Counted from the stretch's first letter, positions 20,215-29,968 are shown. The stretch is DNA of 64,000 nt from Nematopogon swammerdamellus (GCA_946902875.1 OX336343.1:3138754-3202753), one strand, 5' to 3'. Made by a program: numbers and translations. Notes: generated by a model from the sequence alone, not told the origin.

Positions 20215-20546
20215 TTATTGATACTACTAATATTGTAAACGTGAAAGTTAGTGAGGATGGATGTATGGATGTATGTATGGATCTTTGTTCCTCTTTCACG
20301 CAAAAACTACTAAACGGATTCTGATGAGACTTTACAGTATTATAGCCTTTACATCAGAATAACATATAGGCTATATACCATCAGGCACGCTAAATAGGCT
20401 TAGGGCTCAGAAGTATCAAATAAAGTATAGTATGGACGGGAGAGAGAGAATATAAAAGAAGCGATCGTTTATTATCATATTAGGTTTAAATGTTATTTGC
20501 AATTAAACTGAGTCTACCGCGAGCGAAGCCGCGGGCAAAAGCTAGT
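20215..20546 (+). mobile_element. Helitron-like nonautonomous element (Lep1-like)
   Basis: The left end reads TACTACTAATATTGTAAACG, TGAAAGTTAGTGAGGATGG. The interior has CTCTTTCACGCAAAAACTAC and AAACGGATTCTGATGAGACT. The right end reads CGCGAGCGAAGCCGCGGGCA then AAAGCTAGT. The CT start, the hairpin-capable GC end and CTAGT at the terminus fit the small lepidopteran Helitrons described as Lep1. That assignment is from memory and not checked. Confidence 0.6.
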
Positions 20547-20879
20547 CATGCATATGGCATTAAGACTGCACACGAACATGGCACCATTTGTTTTGTCGGA
20601 TCGATTTCACCCACCAAGAAGAACTGGCAAAAAACTTCGCAGGGTAGGTTTTTTTTTCGTTCATATTAAGAAAAGTATTTTAGTGACTATATGCACATAA
20701 TAACACCGCCTGCAGTCTATCGAAAACAGCTTGAGAGCCAAAGAGGTATTATGTACTAGCGTACTAGAGTTATCGCTCCGAAGAAATATACAGAGAAGCG
20801 GTGTCCCAGCGGCTGAGGTATGGGGTAAGGTAGCGGGGAGGCGTGGAGACGGTCTGGCTGGCTGCCGGTGTAGCCCGGT
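20547..20879. other. Unassigned, K-like start
   Basis: CCAAGAAGAACTGGCAAAAAACTTCGC at 20611 resembles phrases at 1390. The rest shows nothing. Confidence 0.35.
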
Positions 20880-21020
20880 GGAAGTAACGTGCCAAGGTGA
20901 GAGGTGGTGAGCCTGTCGCCACGTTAGCACGGCATCATGCCCTTATCCCTTAGTCGCGTTTTACGACTTGAACGGGGAGAGATGCAGTGGGGCTATTCTT
21001 TTTCCGTATCGGCCCCACAG
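20880..21020 (+). repeat. Repeat family B, 3' half
   Basis: GTGCCAAGGTGAGAGGTGG, GAGCCTGTCGCC, CCCTTAGTCGCGTTTTACGA, GGGGAGAGATGCAGTGGGGC and ATCGGCCCCACAGGGTA. Confidence 0.8.
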
Positions 21021-21055
21021 GGTACATTATATTTTAGTTTAGGCAATTTTAATTA

Positions 21056-21420
21056 ACCGACTTCAAAAAAGGAGGAGGTTCTATGTTCGGCTGTATGTAT
21101 TTTTTTTTATGTATGTTCAGCAATATCTTCCCCAATTGTGAACCGATTTCGATGATTCTTTATTTTGTGTTCGGTTCAGTCTAGCTCCAAGGTGGTCCCA
21201 TTTTTTTTTGGTCAAGATCGGATTGGAAAGCGAGCGATTCCGCCGAGTACATTAATAGCAAATAAAAATTACTAAAAAAACTGTGAAATAAAAAACTATT
21301 TTTATTTTTTTATTTCATACATTTTTTAAAGGCGGTTTTTATATTTTTTTAAATAGTTTTTTATTTCACAGTTTTTTTAGTAATTTTTTTTGATAGGTAG
21401 TTTTAATTTCTATTGTAATT
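21056..21420 (+). mobile_element. Family H element with terminal hairpin
   Basis: ACCGACTTCAAAAAAGGAGG, ATGTTCAGCAATATCTTCCC, TTCGGTTCAGTCTAGCTCCA and GCGAGCGATTCCGCCGAGTA. Then an inverted repeat with about 37-bp arms (21263-21300 and 21352-21389), left arm containing AAAAATTACTAAAAAAACTG. Reversed copies lie at 39735-40018 and 40268-40620. Noncoding. Confidence 0.75.
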
Positions 21421-21821
21421 TAATTCTAATTAGTTTTATTTTTGTTTCCTTGTATGTATCGGTGTCTGTAATTAATAAATTTCACGTTATGTTAGAGTAA
21501 AGATTGTGGCATGTATGTATGTATGCACTAAAATAAATGTATATTTACTAAAATGTATGACATTGCAGTTCCTGAATATTTATTTTCATCACACCGCGTT
21601 CGCTCTCTAAATGCATAAGCTGTTCTCTAGTTGAATAATGAAGGAAGAGCGGCAGACGAGCTGGCAACTAAAAACAACAAAACAAAGGCACTCAAGTCCT
21701 TTGGAAACTAAATTTACGATCTCATGCTCCGTGCGATCCGACTCTACTCAATTTCACAGACAAGCCTCGTAATTTAAGAAGCGGAATTCGCACGAAATGT
21801 TGTAAACATACCTACTTAAAT
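21421..21821. other. Unassigned AT-rich
   Basis: A GTAT microsatellite near 21510. No gene is seen. Confidence 0.4.
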
Positions 21822-22165
21822 AAAAAACCGGCCAAGTGCGAGTCGGACTCGCGCACCGAGGGTTCCGTACCATCACACAATATATTTGTATTGTATTATG
21901 TATGTATACAAAAATTATTGTGTTTTGGAAAATCACGAAACGCCTAAGCAATGGTTTGACTGTTAGGCATTCTTGTAGTTGAAATATACAAAATGTTTTT
22001 TTATATGACATAATTTCAAATTTACTATTTTAGGACTTATCCTTTACTTGTGCAGAGACACCTTACTTCTTGCCAAATTTCATTATGCTAGCTTAGTCAA
22101 CGGGAAGTACCCTATAGGTTTTGATTTAATTTGAGTGAGTTTGCGAGTATTAACTTTTGACATAC
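21822..22165 (+). mobile_element. Family C variant
   Basis: Starts AAAAAACCGGCCAAGTGCGA, then TCGGACTCGCGCACCGAGGG and TTCCGTACC. The body differs from other C copies (CCAAATTTCATTATGCTAGC, AACGGGAAGTACCCTATAGG), so it is a distinct subfamily sharing the 5' end. The 3' end is missing where the next block begins. Confidence 0.65.
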
Positions 22166-22168
22166 ATA

Positions 22169-22868
22169 TTGTGATGAATCACAACCTACCTCAATGAAAA
22201 TAGCTAGCAATAGGACGTATGAAGGCTGGCTGGTAAAATGTTATAGGGCGTAGGAGTTAGTTTAGCGCCTGGGTAGGGAGTATAGCAAAGAGACCGCGGT
22301 GCGTATAAATTATTGCGGGTGGCGTGTAGTCAGGCGCAGAAAATACAACGTGCATACATTCTGAACAGGAATGACTAGCAACACCGTATAAGCGAGAAAT
22401 GATGATAGATAAGTATTATAGGTCGGCATGCAGTAAGATATAGGACGAATTGACTGTATTACATCTACTCTTGTAAATTCGTAGCATTTTTCAGAGATTA
22501 GTTACTGAAAGTTTTAGGGAAATATGGAACGCATTTTTAAGGAAAATTGCTTCAGGCATTGTGATTGGTCGACCAATGGGAGACGCGGAAATGATGTTGG
22601 GGATGATTTTCGATTGGTCATGGGGGTAAGGGTGGGAGTAAGAAAGCGAGGCTATTTAAGGGCGTGTAACACGGTAGGAGCACTTTTTGTACAGCTGCGA
22701 GCCTCGAAGGAACAACTTGCCTGAGCCCCGGTCATCGCTAAGTCGCATCGAGCGCCATTGTTTTTCGGCATCAACGTTTCGGTGAGTCTCGGACGCCGCG
22801 CGATATTTTGGAGTTTTCTAGTTGCAATTCGACCAGTTCTATTAAATTGCATTGTCTTGAAGTCTTCT
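22169..22868 (+). promoter_or_regulatory. LTR- or promoter-like block
   Basis: Begins with the palindrome TTGTGATGAATCACAA (TGTG start). The perfect palindrome ATTGGTCGACCAAT (22564-22577) makes two facing CCAAT boxes, with a third ATTGGTC near 22613. A TATA-like CTATTTAAGG lies near 22652, and GGTGAGTC near 22781 could be a splice donor. TGGTGGCTGGGCTAG at 22871-22885, just after the block, could be a tRNA primer-binding site. No second copy is present, so a solo or single LTR is only a possibility. It could equally be a host promoter. Confidence 0.35.
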
Positions 22869-22924
22869 TTTGGTGGCTGGGCTAGTTTTGGAAACAATAC
22901 TGGCTTTTCAGAAATTATTTGCTA

Positions 22925-23310
22925 GTATTAGGGATGTGAAATATTTTTATATGGACCATCATTGGAGCACTGTGTGGGATGCTAGCTATGCTGAAATATG
23001 CATACATGCATACTATTACAGGGCTCTTTCCCTTTTGGAGCACTGGGTGAGGGAGCGGGTTTTGCTGAAATATGCATGCACGCCCACTCACGCAGAGTTC
23101 TTTCATGGAATGTTGTGAGGGAAGCGGGTTTTGCTGGAATATGCATACACGCACGATCTCACAGGGTTCTTCCTTGGAACGTTGTATGTGGGTTGCGGGT
23201 TTTGCTGAAATATGCATACGCGCGCACTCATGCGAGGTTCTTTTCCTTTCGATGGAATGTTGGGTGGGCAACGCTAGCTATGCTGAATAAGCATACACGC
23301 TTGTTCGCAC
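22925..23310 (+). repeat. Tandem array, 68-77 bp unit with ATATGCAT
   Basis: GCTGAAATATGCAT (or a close variant) recurs at about 22988, 23064, 23132, 23205 and 23282. Between them CACGC, CTCACGCAGAGTTCTTTCAT and GGGTTTTGCTG recur with drift. The ATGCAT/TATGCATA core is kept in most units. It follows the promoter-like block directly. Open frames through the array on both strands are repeat by-products. Confidence 0.8.
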
Positions 23311-23334
23311 AAGATTCAGTTCATTCTCTATGAT

Positions 23335-23356
23335 ATCACGAGGAAATGCCTCGTGG
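23335..23356. repeat. Small hairpin
   Basis: CACGAGG, loop AAATG, CCTCGTG, just downstream of the ATGCAT array. Function unknown. Confidence 0.6.
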
Positions 23357-23448
23357 TAAGAAGACGTAACATAAGGTCGAAGAGCAACTGGAATTCTGGC
23401 TAAATTATCAAATTATAACGTGGGTAGTTCAAACAATAAATTCATATT

Positions 23449-23832
23449 GGTAGGTTAGCCATGTAGCTGTGTGAATTAATTCTCCTTAATCCTGCAAGGG
23501 AGAGAGAGTTCACTTCGTGAGAACGAGTAGTACCATAGTGTGTAGTATTTAGTGAGGTAGGTACTAGGAAGACCAGGTAAATACCCCTCAGTGGTCCTCC
23601 TTAATCCTGCTAGGCTGTGAGGACCCCATTTCATTTGATTATTACTAAAGTCATATGGTAGGTTAGCCATGTAGCTGTGTGAATTAATTCTCCTTAATCC
23701 TGCAAGGGAGAGAGGGTTCACTTCGTGAGAACGAGTAGTACCATAGTGTATAGTATTTAGTAAGGTAGGTACTAGGAAGACCAGGTAAATACCCCTCAGT
23801 GGTCCTCCTTAGTCCTGCTAGGCTGTGAGGTC
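23449..23832 (+). repeat. 207-bp tandem duplication
   Basis: GGTAGGTTAGCCATGTAGCT starts at 23449 and 23656. Both units continue CTCCTTAATCCTGCAAGGGA, TTCACTTCGTGAGAACGAG, GGTAGGTACTAGGAAGACC and CCCCTCAGTGGTCCTCCTTA, nearly identically. The second copy ends about 30 bp short. Within a unit, CTCCTTAATCCTGC itself occurs twice. Confidence 0.9.
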
Positions 23833-24837
23833 TAAATTGACTTGATCTGTTAGTGCGTTACCTATACCATCTGGGCGAGGGGTGGCGGTACTCTAAAGAC
23901 CGGTGCAAGCTGAGCTGACTGTCTGAGGAGGAAACCTGTGGTAGCCTTCTTTCGATAGGCGAAGTCCGTCGGACGAAGTACTTCGAGGTTAGGATAGGGA
24001 CCACACACACACACTTACACACACACGCACGCCTTTAGGATTTGGGGTCCGTAGGGGCCCTAAATCAACCACATTACACCACGAATTTCATTTTTAAATC
24101 TCTTCCTAAGAGAAACAGTTTCTTCACAGGATAGGAAACAAAGGGGGCCCTTAGGTATACAGAAATAGAGCTGCTGGGAGTACGGCAGCCCTATCTGGTT
24201 GGTGGCCACTGTAAGGAGCGTGGAGAGGCCAGGGGTGAGGGGACCCAGGACTCGTGGAGCTTCTTACTTCCCCTTCGGGGGAAATTGTTTGAATAATATG
24301 AAAATTACTGGTTAACACAATTTCTGGGAGGAGAGAACACAGACAATTACAATGTGAGGGAAGAGACACAGTAATATAGGAGAGGCGGACTTAGGCAGAA
24401 AATTACATATGTAGTTAGAATATTATTCGAAGAACAAAGGTTATGATAGAAAGCTAGGGATTGAGTTAGTACTCTGGGTTATACGGTTACACAACGCTTC
24501 CTCGAAGAGAGGAAGATACAGGGTCCATCTACACTTAATTCAGTGTATACGTATGTATACATTGCTTGAGTTTACCTAGAGATCACTTGAATGCTAAAAG
24601 CAGGCCATGTTTTATTTTAGAGGTTACTCGCGGAAGCGTGGAATTTCGGAATAATTATTCGACAACACCTATCGGGTGAACAAAATATACTTTGGTGGGA
24701 GGCTAGTTCGTCGCAATATCCGTATCTTTTGATAGCGTTGCTTTAGAAGCTTGCTCATTTCATATTAATTTTGAAAGCTACGATTGAAAGCAGCCACTTT
24801 CAGTAATTCAACAGTAATCAAACAGTCTGCGGTCCTT
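23833..24837. other. Unassigned kilobase
   Basis: A CA microsatellite lies at about 24002-24033, GGGGCCCTAAATCAACC near 24053, and CTTCCCCTTCGGGGGAA near 24268 forms a hairpin. The sequence looks like a noncoding continuation of the 22-23.8 kb block, perhaps a retroelement leader. No open frame is convincing. Confidence 0.4.
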
Positions 24838-24980
24838 GAAACATAATGTGAAGGTGCACCTAGCCGGCCGACAAGGTATTCGCAGCCCCCGTAAATATCC
24901 GAATGCCCGTGTGCGCCTTCGGACTACACCTCTGTGTTAGTCTGGCGCGCGCCATTTGTCGTGCTCCCCATAAAAAAAAA
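24838..24980 (+). repeat. Family I repeat
   Basis: GAAGGTGCACCTAGCCGGCC, GGTATTCGCAGCCCCCGTAA, GAATGCCCGTGTGCG and GCGCGCCATTTGTCGTGCTC, then an A-run. Diverged relative to 9778. Confidence 0.55.
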
Positions 24981-25284
24981 AAACGAAATCTCGACTTAAC
25001 GTACGAATCCCCCTTGTCTCCGCCAGAATTGTTTCGTTCCTTTACGGTTTTTATCGCGGCCGACTAATCGCACAACTTTTAATGAATTCCTCGGCCACCG
25101 CCCCTCCCCCCTCTCACCCTCGAGCTGCCAACACTGGCCCTAATTGGGGGCATCTTGTGGAGGATTACTGCGAGTTGACTCTGTAAAAAATAAGGTCAAT
25201 ATGCAGGAAATGAAAAAAAAAAACACAGAAGTTATTCAGACACGGTCAAATGTCATTTTTGCCTTTTTCGTGCGCCGTTGTTGG
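24981..25284. other. Unassigned
   Basis: Nothing recognised. A short plus frame from 25144 overlaps the next feature and is not a gene. Confidence 0.4.
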
Positions 25285-25440
25285 GGAAAAATTGTCTTTT
25301 TCCACAGTCCTCCCGGCCTTCAGCGGTACGGAACCACTGCTTTCCGCCGACGTACTTGATGTCGTCGTCCCACATGGTGGGTGGTCTTCCCGCTATCCAA
25401 CCAATCACAGCCGGCTGCAGTTGTTGCGGGGGGGTTTGTT
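25285..25440 (-). pseudogene. RTE-like LINE (delta) ORF2 C-terminus
   Basis: On the minus strand: the DNA for IAGRPPTMWDDDIKYVGGKQ, then WFRTAEGREDCG. RTE reverse transcriptases end with this RPP..W.DDI..V.G..W pattern. About 45 codons are left, and the WT end is lost. It lies between unassigned DNA and a SINE A fragment. Dead. Confidence 0.75.
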
Positions 25441-25487
25441 GTAGGAAAAGAAAATGCCCCATGTTCAAAACATTTTATAAAGTTTTT

Positions 25488-25622
25488 TTTTATGGAACCT
25501 GACACGATTGGCTACATCACCTAATACATCCGTGATGTAAGCGCATAACACCTTGGTGAACTAGATGCCATGCCAGTGCTTCCCTTCGGTCGTGCCGGCT
25601 ACACTGAACCGGACGGGCTAAA
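25488..25622 (-). mobile_element. SINE A, 3' half
   Basis: Poly-T, ATGGAACCTGACACGATTGG, CATCCGTGATGTAAGCGCAT, CTTCCCTTCGGTCGTGCCGG and CTACACTGAACCGGACGG. It faces a plus-strand A fragment 45 bp away, so the pair can fold back. Confidence 0.8.
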
Positions 25623-25667
25623 CATTTAAGAATTATAGTTGAAATTATAGTTAACCCATTCAAGTCA

Positions 25668-25776
25668 TGAAATGAAGGAAAGCACTGACATGGCACCTAG
25701 TTCACCCGGTGTTATGGGCTGACATCACGGATGTAGTAGGTGAGGTAGCCAACCGTGTCAATTAAAAAAAAAAACA
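25668..25776 (+). mobile_element. SINE A, 3' end
   Basis: TGAAATGAAGGAAAGCACTG, GGCACCTAGTTCACCCGG, GGCTGACATCACGGATGTAG and GCCAACCGTGTCAATTAAAA. Confidence 0.8.
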
Positions 25777-25962
25777 TAAAATTGTTACTTACAAATAATT
25801 ACCCATTCATACCACCGCTCACAATAACACTTTGTAACACTTTGTTGCACTTTATTACACTCTGTTACACTTGTCGACTCATGTTTATTTATAAACACGC
25901 GTGGTACGAGCGACTAAATGCATCTTATATGTACTCGTATTTATACCTATTTGTATTATAAC

Positions 25963-26301
25963 CCTGTGCGGTCGGTACTTAAAAATAATAGCCCCAATGC
26001 ATCTCTCACCGTGTCTGACGTGCAAGGGTAATGTAAAAGGCGACTAAGGATAAGGACGAGATGCCGTGCTAAAGGGCCACAGAGTAGCCACCTCTCACCT
26101 TGGCGAAGTCCTACCACCAAGTCATGCCGCAGGTGGGTCTTCGTGCCTTACTTGCTGCTTGATAGTTATCTTGTCCGAATACTTTGTTAGACGTGGCGGT
26201 CGGTACTGTGTTGTATCTATCCTCCTGTGAGTCCTTACAGTACAACACGGTTACTCTGCTTACCCCTATATTCGAGATATAGCATGTGGTATGTAGATTG
26301 T
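25963..26301 (-). repeat. Repeat family B, near-complete
   Basis: Plus-strand: GTGCGGTCGGTACTTAAAAA, CCCCAATGCATCTCTCACCG, AAGGCGACTAAGGATAAGGA, ACCTCTCACCTTGGCG, GGTGGGTCTTCGTGCCTTAC, GCGGTCGGTACTGTGTTG and GCATGTGGTATGTAG. Confidence 0.8.
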
Positions 26302-26488
26302 AGGTATTCTTATGATGGGAACCAAGTTCATAAGAGCAATTCTAACTTTCAGATTCTTTGCAAAGTAGGATTATGTCACTATAAGTCACGAAACCCGTAG
26401 AACTCTCCGTGGTTTTGACACTTTAGGTCGAACATTTTAAAATACCAGAAGGTGGTAGTTTTATTTCTAAGAATTTTTCCGTTTGGTT

Positions 26489-26970
26489 TGTTAACTTATT
26501 GACGCATCTATATTATATGAATGCGTGAACCGATTCAAGTGTCAACCTATTCATACGTCGACCTATTTATGTATTGACTTACCAAGGTAGCAACCAATTC
26601 ATCTGTTGACCTATTGAATATTCGATCTATTCTTTATTTTCTTTTGTACCTAACTTTCATGTACCTACTGGTTTTTCTGTGAATTATGTGCTGATAAGTA
26701 GCATTTAAGTATTGAAATTTTAATTTTAAGCTCGGATTTAAGAAAATTGTATGCCTTCTCAAACATATAATGGTTGTTTTTTAGTTCAATAAATAAGTTT
26801 TGGATTTTATATTTGATTTTATTTATTAATTGACCACCTATGCACGTCTGCTCATATGTCTCTATGCTCGTCGATCTTTTCATGAGTCGACCTATTCCTG
26901 CGTCGACCTATTCCAGTCAACCTATTGATGTATCGACCTATAGATGTGTCGACCTATTGTGAATTGTCAC
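26489..26970 (+). repeat. Degenerate array with 16-bp period, split by AT-rich DNA
   Basis: Successive 16-mers include TCAACCTATTCATACG, TCGACCTATTTATGTA, GCAACCAATTCATCTG, TTGACCTATTGAATAT and TCGATCTATTCTTTAT. After about 190 bp of unrelated AT-rich DNA (about 26638-26828) the phase resumes with TCGATCTTTTCATGAG, TCGACCTATTCCTGCG, TCAACCTATTGATGTA and TCGACCTATAGATGTG. The core is TCGACCTATT. A 72-codon minus frame spans the spacer but is AT-driven. Confidence 0.8.
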
Positions 26971-27194
26971 GAGATGGCGCTGACCACTTGCGGCTACAAT
27001 TGGTTGCATTTGAATTGCAGAACAAACGTCTCTTCCTCCTTATCGCGTGGCATACAGAATTTATAGCTATTACATTTTAATTAAATTTATAAACATCTCT
27101 TTGCCCAATAGTAAACACCTCCCCTCTGCTGCAATGACATAGAGTTGATACGTTATTACGATCTCTTTCAGTTTTGTATTCATTGTAGCCATCA
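26971..27194. other. Unassigned
   Basis: Nothing recognised. Confidence 0.4.
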
Positions 27195-27326
27195 CAACCA
27201 AAGGAAAGTACTGACACGGCATTTAGATTCTACAGCGACAAGGTGTAATGCACTGAGGTTTATGGCGAGCATTTAATTTTTTTTTTATAGTAGTCAACCA
27301 TGTCAGATTCAATAAAAAAATATGAA
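27195..27326 (+). mobile_element. Degenerate SINE A, 3' end
   Basis: GGAAAGTACTGACACGGCAT, AGGTGTAATGCACTGAGG and GTCAACCATGTCAGATTCAA, then AAAAAAA. An AT-rich insertion separates the blocks. An old copy. Confidence 0.5.
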
Positions 27327-27694
27327 ATGAAAAATGAAATATACCTTTAGACATTTAAACTTTTCCCGCAGAAAACTTTATCGAAACAACACATTATAAT
27401 ACGATACTGCATTAATAAATCATTTCGTTTTGGAACTCAAAATCTCTGAGTGACATTTCGAGGCCCAAAAGAAGACGATAACTCATAACTTCCCCCATAA
27501 ATCTAACTCAGACCTACGATGGAGCTTCTGTCGCAATAGAAATGGACTTGTCTATTGGAAAAGCAATTTAGATTTAGGATTTGGCCTCGAGAGCTAGAGA
27601 CCACAGCAGATTTTACAATAAGAAAACTCGATGGGGTTGGAAAAATGTTTCTTTGGCTGCCCCTGGCGGAAATACTTAATTTCTTCACTTCATC
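27327..27694. other. Unassigned
   Basis: Nothing recognised apart from short frames. Confidence 0.4.
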
Positions 27695-27803
27695 GTTCTC
27701 TAGTTCAGTATAGCCAGCAATCCAGGGAAGTCTCCGGTATGGCACTACCTTACTGTACTTACACTATTTATCTTCTCGGTAGTGATACTGGCTGGTCGGA
27801 TCT
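27695..27803 (+). mobile_element. SINE E fragment
   Basis: CTAGTTCAGTATAGCCAGCA, ATCCAGGGAAGTCTCCGGTA, TGGCACTACC and GTGATACTGGCTGGTCGGAT. It joins a SINE A fragment directly. Confidence 0.7.
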
Positions 27804-27978
27804 TAAACCGCACTGAGCGAAACGTCGCCGTCGTCGGTCGAAACGACTATGTATATAGTTCGTGTTTTCCGCCCAGTTCAGTGTAGCCGCCATGAAATGA
27901 AGGGAAGCACTGACATGGCAGCACCAAGTTCACCCGGTGTTATGGGCTGACATCACAGATGTTGTAGGTGATGTAGCC
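27804..27978 (+). mobile_element. SINE A, 3' part
   Basis: CCGCACTGAGCGAAACGTCG, TAGTTCGTGTTTTCCGCCCA, GAAATGAAGGGAAGCACTGA, TTATGGGCTGACATCACAGA and TGTAGGTGATGTAGCC. It ends before the usual CCATAAAA tail. Confidence 0.8.
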
Positions 27979-28351
27979 TGACAGGAGCCTTTTCACGCCC
28001 CTTTTGAAAAACGCCAAACTCACACTTGAGCGATTTTAATTTAAATTTTTACTCAGTTTATCTGAAGTATAAGTTCAGAGAAAGTGCACTCTAGGACAAG
28101 TTGCATGAGCTGTACACGGTCGGTGAGATAACGCGATTCGTTTAAAGATTTTAAGATGCTGCACAGCTTTGGAAACAGGAAACGTTTCGAATTCCACGCT
28201 CTGTTTGGATTTATTAGCCTCTATAGCAGTGGATCTTGACCGCCGCGCCGCCCCGGTCCGTAGACTACTGGTGGTCCCTGAAAGGACCGGAAGTGGTCCG
28301 CGAAGTCATCATACTCGAAATAGTTTCGATGCCAGTGTTCTTGGGGTTCCG
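27979..28351. other. Unassigned
   Basis: Nothing recognised. CGCCGCGCCGCCCCGG at about 28240 is a small GC patch. Confidence 0.4.
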
Positions 28352-28451
28352 TATCCGTCGTACGCGACCCTGTTACTAAGGCTACGCAGTCTGTCTGTCT
28401 GTCTGTCTGTCCGTCTGTCCGAGGGCTGTATCTCTTGAACCGTAATAGGTA
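28352..28451 (-). mobile_element. Family C, left part, split by mariner
   Basis: GGTTCCGTATCCGTCGTACG, the CTGTCTGTC run, GAGGGCTGTATCTCTTGAAC and CGTAATAGGTA. The element continues after the mariner at 29378. Confidence 0.85.
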
Positions 28452-29377
28452 CCCGGGTGGTCCCAGAAGTACCCGACCTGACGTATAGGTGGCAGTTGTT
28501 GTTTGAAAAAACTTACTGCATTCGAAAGTACTATTCGAATTAAAATTTAATTTAAAAAAAGAACACGCTACGTGCTTTTGTTTTTGTTTGTCGGCCATCA
28601 ATAGTGAACGCTCTGAGTGAAGTTTTAGAAATGGATAAAATTGGTCACCGTTATGTGATTCAATATTTTCTTCTGAAAGAAGAAAATATTGAATTCAACT
28701 AATATCAAAGATGAGCTGGATTCAACTCTGGGGGAGTCTGCTCCATCGTTTACGATAGTAAAATATTGGGTGGCAGAGTTCAAACGAGGTTGTACGATCT
28801 GCCAAGACGAACATCGCAGTGGTCGGCCAAACGAAGTGACCACGCCAGAAATGGCGAAGAAAATCGATAAAATAGTATTGGATGACCGTCGGTTGAAAGT
28901 GCGCGAGTTAGCAGATATGGTAGGCATTTCAAAAAGTGCTGTACATCGCATATTGACTGAAAATTTGGACACGAGAAAGCTGTGCGCAAGATGGGTGCCG
29001 CGTTTACTCACAATGGAACAAAAACAACTTCGTGAGGATGTTTCAGTCGATTGTTTTACAATAATAAAGCGGAATTTTTGCGCCGATTCGTAACAATGGA
29101 CGAGACCATGGGTTCATCATTTCACACCTGAGACCTTGAAACTTGAAAAAATGGCTCGGAGGTAAAAGATTTACAAACAATAAAGAGGTAGAGTCGGGAG
29201 TTGAGGGCTACTTTGAGGAGTTCGACGGTTCTCGCTATAAACATGGTATCGAAGCTATTGAACATCGCTGGGAAAAGTGTATCGAGCTAAAAGGAGACTA
29301 CGTTGAGAAATAAAGGTAGTTTTTCATTTTTTTTTTCGTTTTCTTTGTTAGGCCGGGTACTTCTGAGACCACCTTCG
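28452..29377 (+). mobile_element. Mariner element, internally deleted (926 bp)
   Basis: Inserted at TA (28450-28451, repeated 29378-29379) inside a family C element. The left end GGTGGTCCCAGAAGTACCCG is mirrored at the right by CGGGTACTTCTGAGACCACC, about 28 bp of inverted repeat with a few mismatches. It is shorter than the usual ~1.3 kb because the middle of the transposase is missing. The TA duplication and the readable host element on both sides fix its limits. Confidence 0.9.
28631..29312 (+). pseudogene. Broken mariner transposase
   Basis: ATG at 28631 gives MDKIGHRYVIQYFLLKEENI and then a stop. The downstream frame resumes with the mariner DNA-binding region (STLGESAPSFTIVKYWVAEF, then KRG and SGRPNEVTTPEMAKKIDKIV, DDRRLKVRELADMVGISKSA, then ILTENLDTRKLCARWVPRLL). 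A frameshift leads to FLRRFVTMDET, the region of the first catalytic Asp, after which the sequence jumps to the C-terminal tail (KWLGGKRFTNN, IEHRWEKCIELKGDYVEK and stop). The second and third catalytic Asp (D,D34D) are deleted, so no active enzyme can be made. A 13-bp-arm inverted repeat (AATATTTTCTTC/GAAGAAAATATT) marks the first frame break near 28662-28690. Confidence 0.9.
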
Positions 29378-29616
29378 TAGCCCGTTGAAATTTACACAGA
29401 ATATGTGATATTATGGCCGATATAACAATATAATAAAAAAGTAAAAAAGTCGCGGGTGTCCCCATAAAATAAACTAAAAAGTGTATGCGCGATATCTACC
29501 GAAAAGAGTATGAAGTATTTTAACTGATACATAGATGGCGTGAGTGGCGCTGACCTTGACATGGAGATACGGAACCCTCGGTGCTCGAGTTCGACTCACA
29601 CTTGGCCGGTTTTTTG
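29378..29616 (-). mobile_element. Family C, right part, after mariner
   Basis: TAGCCCGTTGAAATTTACAC, GATATTATGGCCGATATAAC, GCGGGTGTCCCCATAAAA, GATACGGAACCCTCGGTGCT and CTCACACTTGGCCGGTTTTT. With 28352-28451 it makes a full-length C copy. Confidence 0.85.
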
Positions 29617-29708
29617 TGTTTATTTAGCCTCTCTTGGCAGTACAATGCGCTCAAATTTGTCATATTGACATTGTAACATTCCGCCAGGTCAATTATTATC
29701 ACAGCGAA
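29617..29708 (+). repeat. Family K repeat
   Basis: TTTATTTAGCCTCTCTTGGC, AGTACAATGCGCT, ACATTGTAACATTCCGCCAG and ACAGCGAAGAAGAAC. The same string is split over 53945-54165. Confidence 0.65.
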
Positions 29709-29878
29709 GAAGAACTTTTTTTTTATGTAATCCGGTATGGGTGGCTGAGTTGGAGGGGCTAAAGCGCATGCTCCGACCAGCCAATATCACCTCCGAAAAG
29801 GTAGGTGCCATACAGGAGACTTCTCTGGATTGCTGGCTATACTGGACTAGAGGAGAACACAACGGAGGCAGTGTGTAG
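29709..29878 (-). mobile_element. SINE E
   Basis: Poly-T then ATGTAATCCGGTATGGGTGG, CATGCTCCGACCAGCCAATA, TCACCTCCGAAAAGGTAGGT, GACTTCTCTGGATTGCTGGC and TATACTGGACTAGAGGAGAA. A close paralogue of 2271. Confidence 0.85.
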
Positions 29879-29968
29879 TTGTTGGCTCTCATACAAACCA
29901 AATTGTTCCGCGCGCCGAAATAAAGGTACGGTAGCGGGCAAGTAGCGGGCTTACTTACTTTCTTCTTT
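29879..29968 (-). repeat. Family D fragment
   Basis: Reversed: AGAAAGTAAGTAAGCCCGCT, CCGTACCTTTATTTCGGCGC, GGAACAATTTGGTTTGTATG and AGAGCC. It abuts the broken end of a second mariner. Confidence 0.75.

Noticed and set aside
22915..23333. Open frames of 118 and 111 codons over the ATGCAT array
   Set aside because: Both strands are open across a 68-77-bp tandem array and the peptides repeat. Not a gene.
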